From: Pieris napi
Taxonomy: Eukaryota > Arthropoda > Insecta > Lepidoptera > Pieridae
Length of the DNA: 64,000 nt
Reading direction: 5' to 3'
Assembly: GCF_905475465.1 (NCBI RefSeq)
Contig: NC_062238.1
Location: 11,501,368-11,565,367 of the forward strand
Part shown: positions 62,455 through 64,000 of the stretch, in pieces
Numbering within the stretch: position 1 is the stretch's first letter
How the letters are laid out: each line of letters opens with the position of its first letter
Translations under genes and position numbers: made by a program
Notes under the pieces: model-generated
Seen by the model: the letters and a program-made list of their open reading frames with translations, nothing else
Told to the model about the DNA's origin: nothing
Database searches by the model: none

Positions 62455-64000
62455 GAATTAAGATGGCGTTAGCTGGCCTCTGTACTCTATGGATTTGACA
62501 GATGACATTTTGAAGTTCAAATGAGAGATTTTTATTAAAGCATTTACGCGAGTGCCACATATTTTTTATTATATGTTTAATTGATTTGTCTTAATATAAC
62601 AAAACTGTCATGATTATCGATATGGATAATTAAACGCGAGCTAGAACACTTCAGTGCCATGATAAATGGATCTGGTGACAGAAAGAGATATTGCTTTGTA
62701 CTATTTCGCACAATAATCAACCTTCGCACTTTAGAAATATGGTCTTAATTTTCGTTATTCAAAAACGTGTTCATAGAGATTTTGCTAAGTAATGTCAAAC
62801 GTACAACGAATACAAGTATTGTCTCTTTCTAACATTCAATGAATATTGCTTATTCCTCTCTCTCCTTATTGATACAATTTTATAAAAACTGGCAAAAAAT
62901 TTAAGATTAATAGAAATTATTCCATCTCTTTTCCTCCTATAACAGTCAAAAGAGGGAAGGAGAAGGAAATATATAGAGGTCAGTGTTCTTGAAAACCCAC
63001 AAATTATTTATGTCTTGTAAAGATAAACTGCCATATGTTAAATTAAGAAATCGTTCTAGATGAGACTAGAAAAAAAATCTATTTTAGGTCTAAATGTACT
63101 ATACATAAAACATACATACAATATTGACTCTCAGAAGTGATTATTTAAATGTAATCTTATTAATTTTTACCTTTTTTTATTTACCATAAGGTAAACACAT
63201 CTACATAAGGATTAGTGAAAGGTATCGCAAAAAATATTTAGTTTTTCCCGCACAGACCATATAAATTAATTTAGTCTCGTCTAGAATCTATAGAATTGTC
63301 TGTGGTATTGTTTATTGTTGTTCTAATATTAGTTATAACTTAAGATAAAATGTATTTATCTAATTCTGTAGTCTAGAAAAAAATAATGTGATGAATTAGC
63401 GTTCGTACTAAATTCTAAAACTAGATAGATTATTCAGGAATAAAATAAAGAATTTTGACGTATTTGTAGATTTAATGTCAGATGGCAATGAAAGTTGAGT
63501 TGGCGGGAAAAATATTACGGTCATCATCAAAATAATGCAATATTACAGACACACAATCAATAATAATACTGCAAAATTGTATTATTTATAAACATAGTTT
63601 TTCTTATCTGTGAAGCAATTTAAGAAATCTTATCATTGACATTATTTTAAAAAATCATTTGTATTTTTTATATATATATGTCTGTTATGTTTCCTTACTA
63701 AATGAATAATAAAAAAAACGGAATGCAAAAAGCGCCATACTTAATTAATAAATACTTTTTTTTGTATTTTACTATTTTGTTTCTACTTGGTAATTATTAT
63801 TTAAAATTAATTACCTAATAACCAATTCGAGGGTCCTTCAAGAAATAAGCGTAGCAATTCTTAATGGGCGGCGAAATCACTTCAGGTGAGCCTTAGAGGG
63901 CTAAAAGCCCGTTTACCTCCTGCTACATAAAAAAAAATTGTTATGAATTTATTTCACTTTAGTATTTTATTCCTTATTAGTGTTGCCTGTTAGCAAAAAG
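62455..64000. other. Paxillin 3' UTR and flank
   Basis: AT-rich, no coding frame. Possible poly(A) signals are ATTAAA near 62535 and AATAAA near 63439. A family A LINE end lies at 63819-63932. Confidence 0.5.
63819..63932 (+). repeat. LINE 3' end, family A
   Basis: ACCAATTCGAGGGTCCTTCA, then AGAAATAAGCGTA, CACTTCAGGTGAGCCT and CCCGTTTACCTCCTGC before an A-run. It has internal deletions and a duplicated-looking AGGGCTAAAAGC insert. Confidence 0.6.

Overview
The window reads as insect nuclear DNA, most likely from a moth or butterfly. The bulk sequence is AT-rich, genes have short exons and long introns with GT-AG boundaries, and intergenic and intronic DNA is packed with short transposable elements. 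These include two tRNA-derived SINE families, many truncated LINE 3' ends, and TIR elements with TTA/TAA, TTAT or 8-bp target duplications. The lepidopteran call rests on the style of these repeats and is an inference. The gene identities rest on protein motifs read directly from the sequence.

Four protein-coding genes are supported. (1) 2210-4023, minus: a UBE2E/UbcD2-class E2 ubiquitin-conjugating enzyme in three coding exons (187 aa). (2) 7450-11710, plus: PPIL2, a spliceosome-associated U-box cyclophilin in nine exons (518 aa). (3) 12666-13262, minus: LIN-7/Veli, an L27-PDZ scaffold in one uninterrupted reading frame (198 aa). (4) 13675-62454, plus: paxillin, which fills the rest of the window. 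Its 551-aa main form carries five LD motifs followed by four LIM domains.

Paxillin is the most interesting locus. The constant exon 2 starts in phase 1, and four separate candidate first exons (13675, 20948, 36924 and 39248) each end in phase 1 at a good donor. Three of them supply a terminal Leu plus a G that rebuilds the LDALLADL core of LD1. The exon at 20948 would instead put Gly-Tyr there and break LD1. At the 3' end two terminal exons compete. The one at 60735 completes LIM3 and stops, with its own poly(A) signals, while the one at 62188 adds LIM4. An open frame runs through the splice acceptor at 59893 from an ATG at 59843 and could start a LIM-only form like the fly paxillin-derived LIM protein. 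Paxillin and lin-7 are head to head, with 412 bp between start codons.

Layout: 1-2209 is flank or E2 3' UTR. 4509-7449 separates the divergent E2 and PPIL2 genes and holds a Harbinger-like remnant (5371-6055) and a TIR element (6373-7230). 11711-12665 is the short gap between the convergent PPIL2 and lin-7. 13688-42005 is the long alternative-promoter region of paxillin, rich in LINE ends, SINEs, a Helitron-like element and MITEs. 42251-52753 is one large intron holding a Harbinger element with a decayed transposase, an inverted MITE fused to it, a nested LINE insertion and further MITEs. 52754-62454 carries the remaining LD and LIM exons. 62455-64000 is 3' flank. I saw no CRISPR array, rRNA gene or stand-alone tRNA gene.
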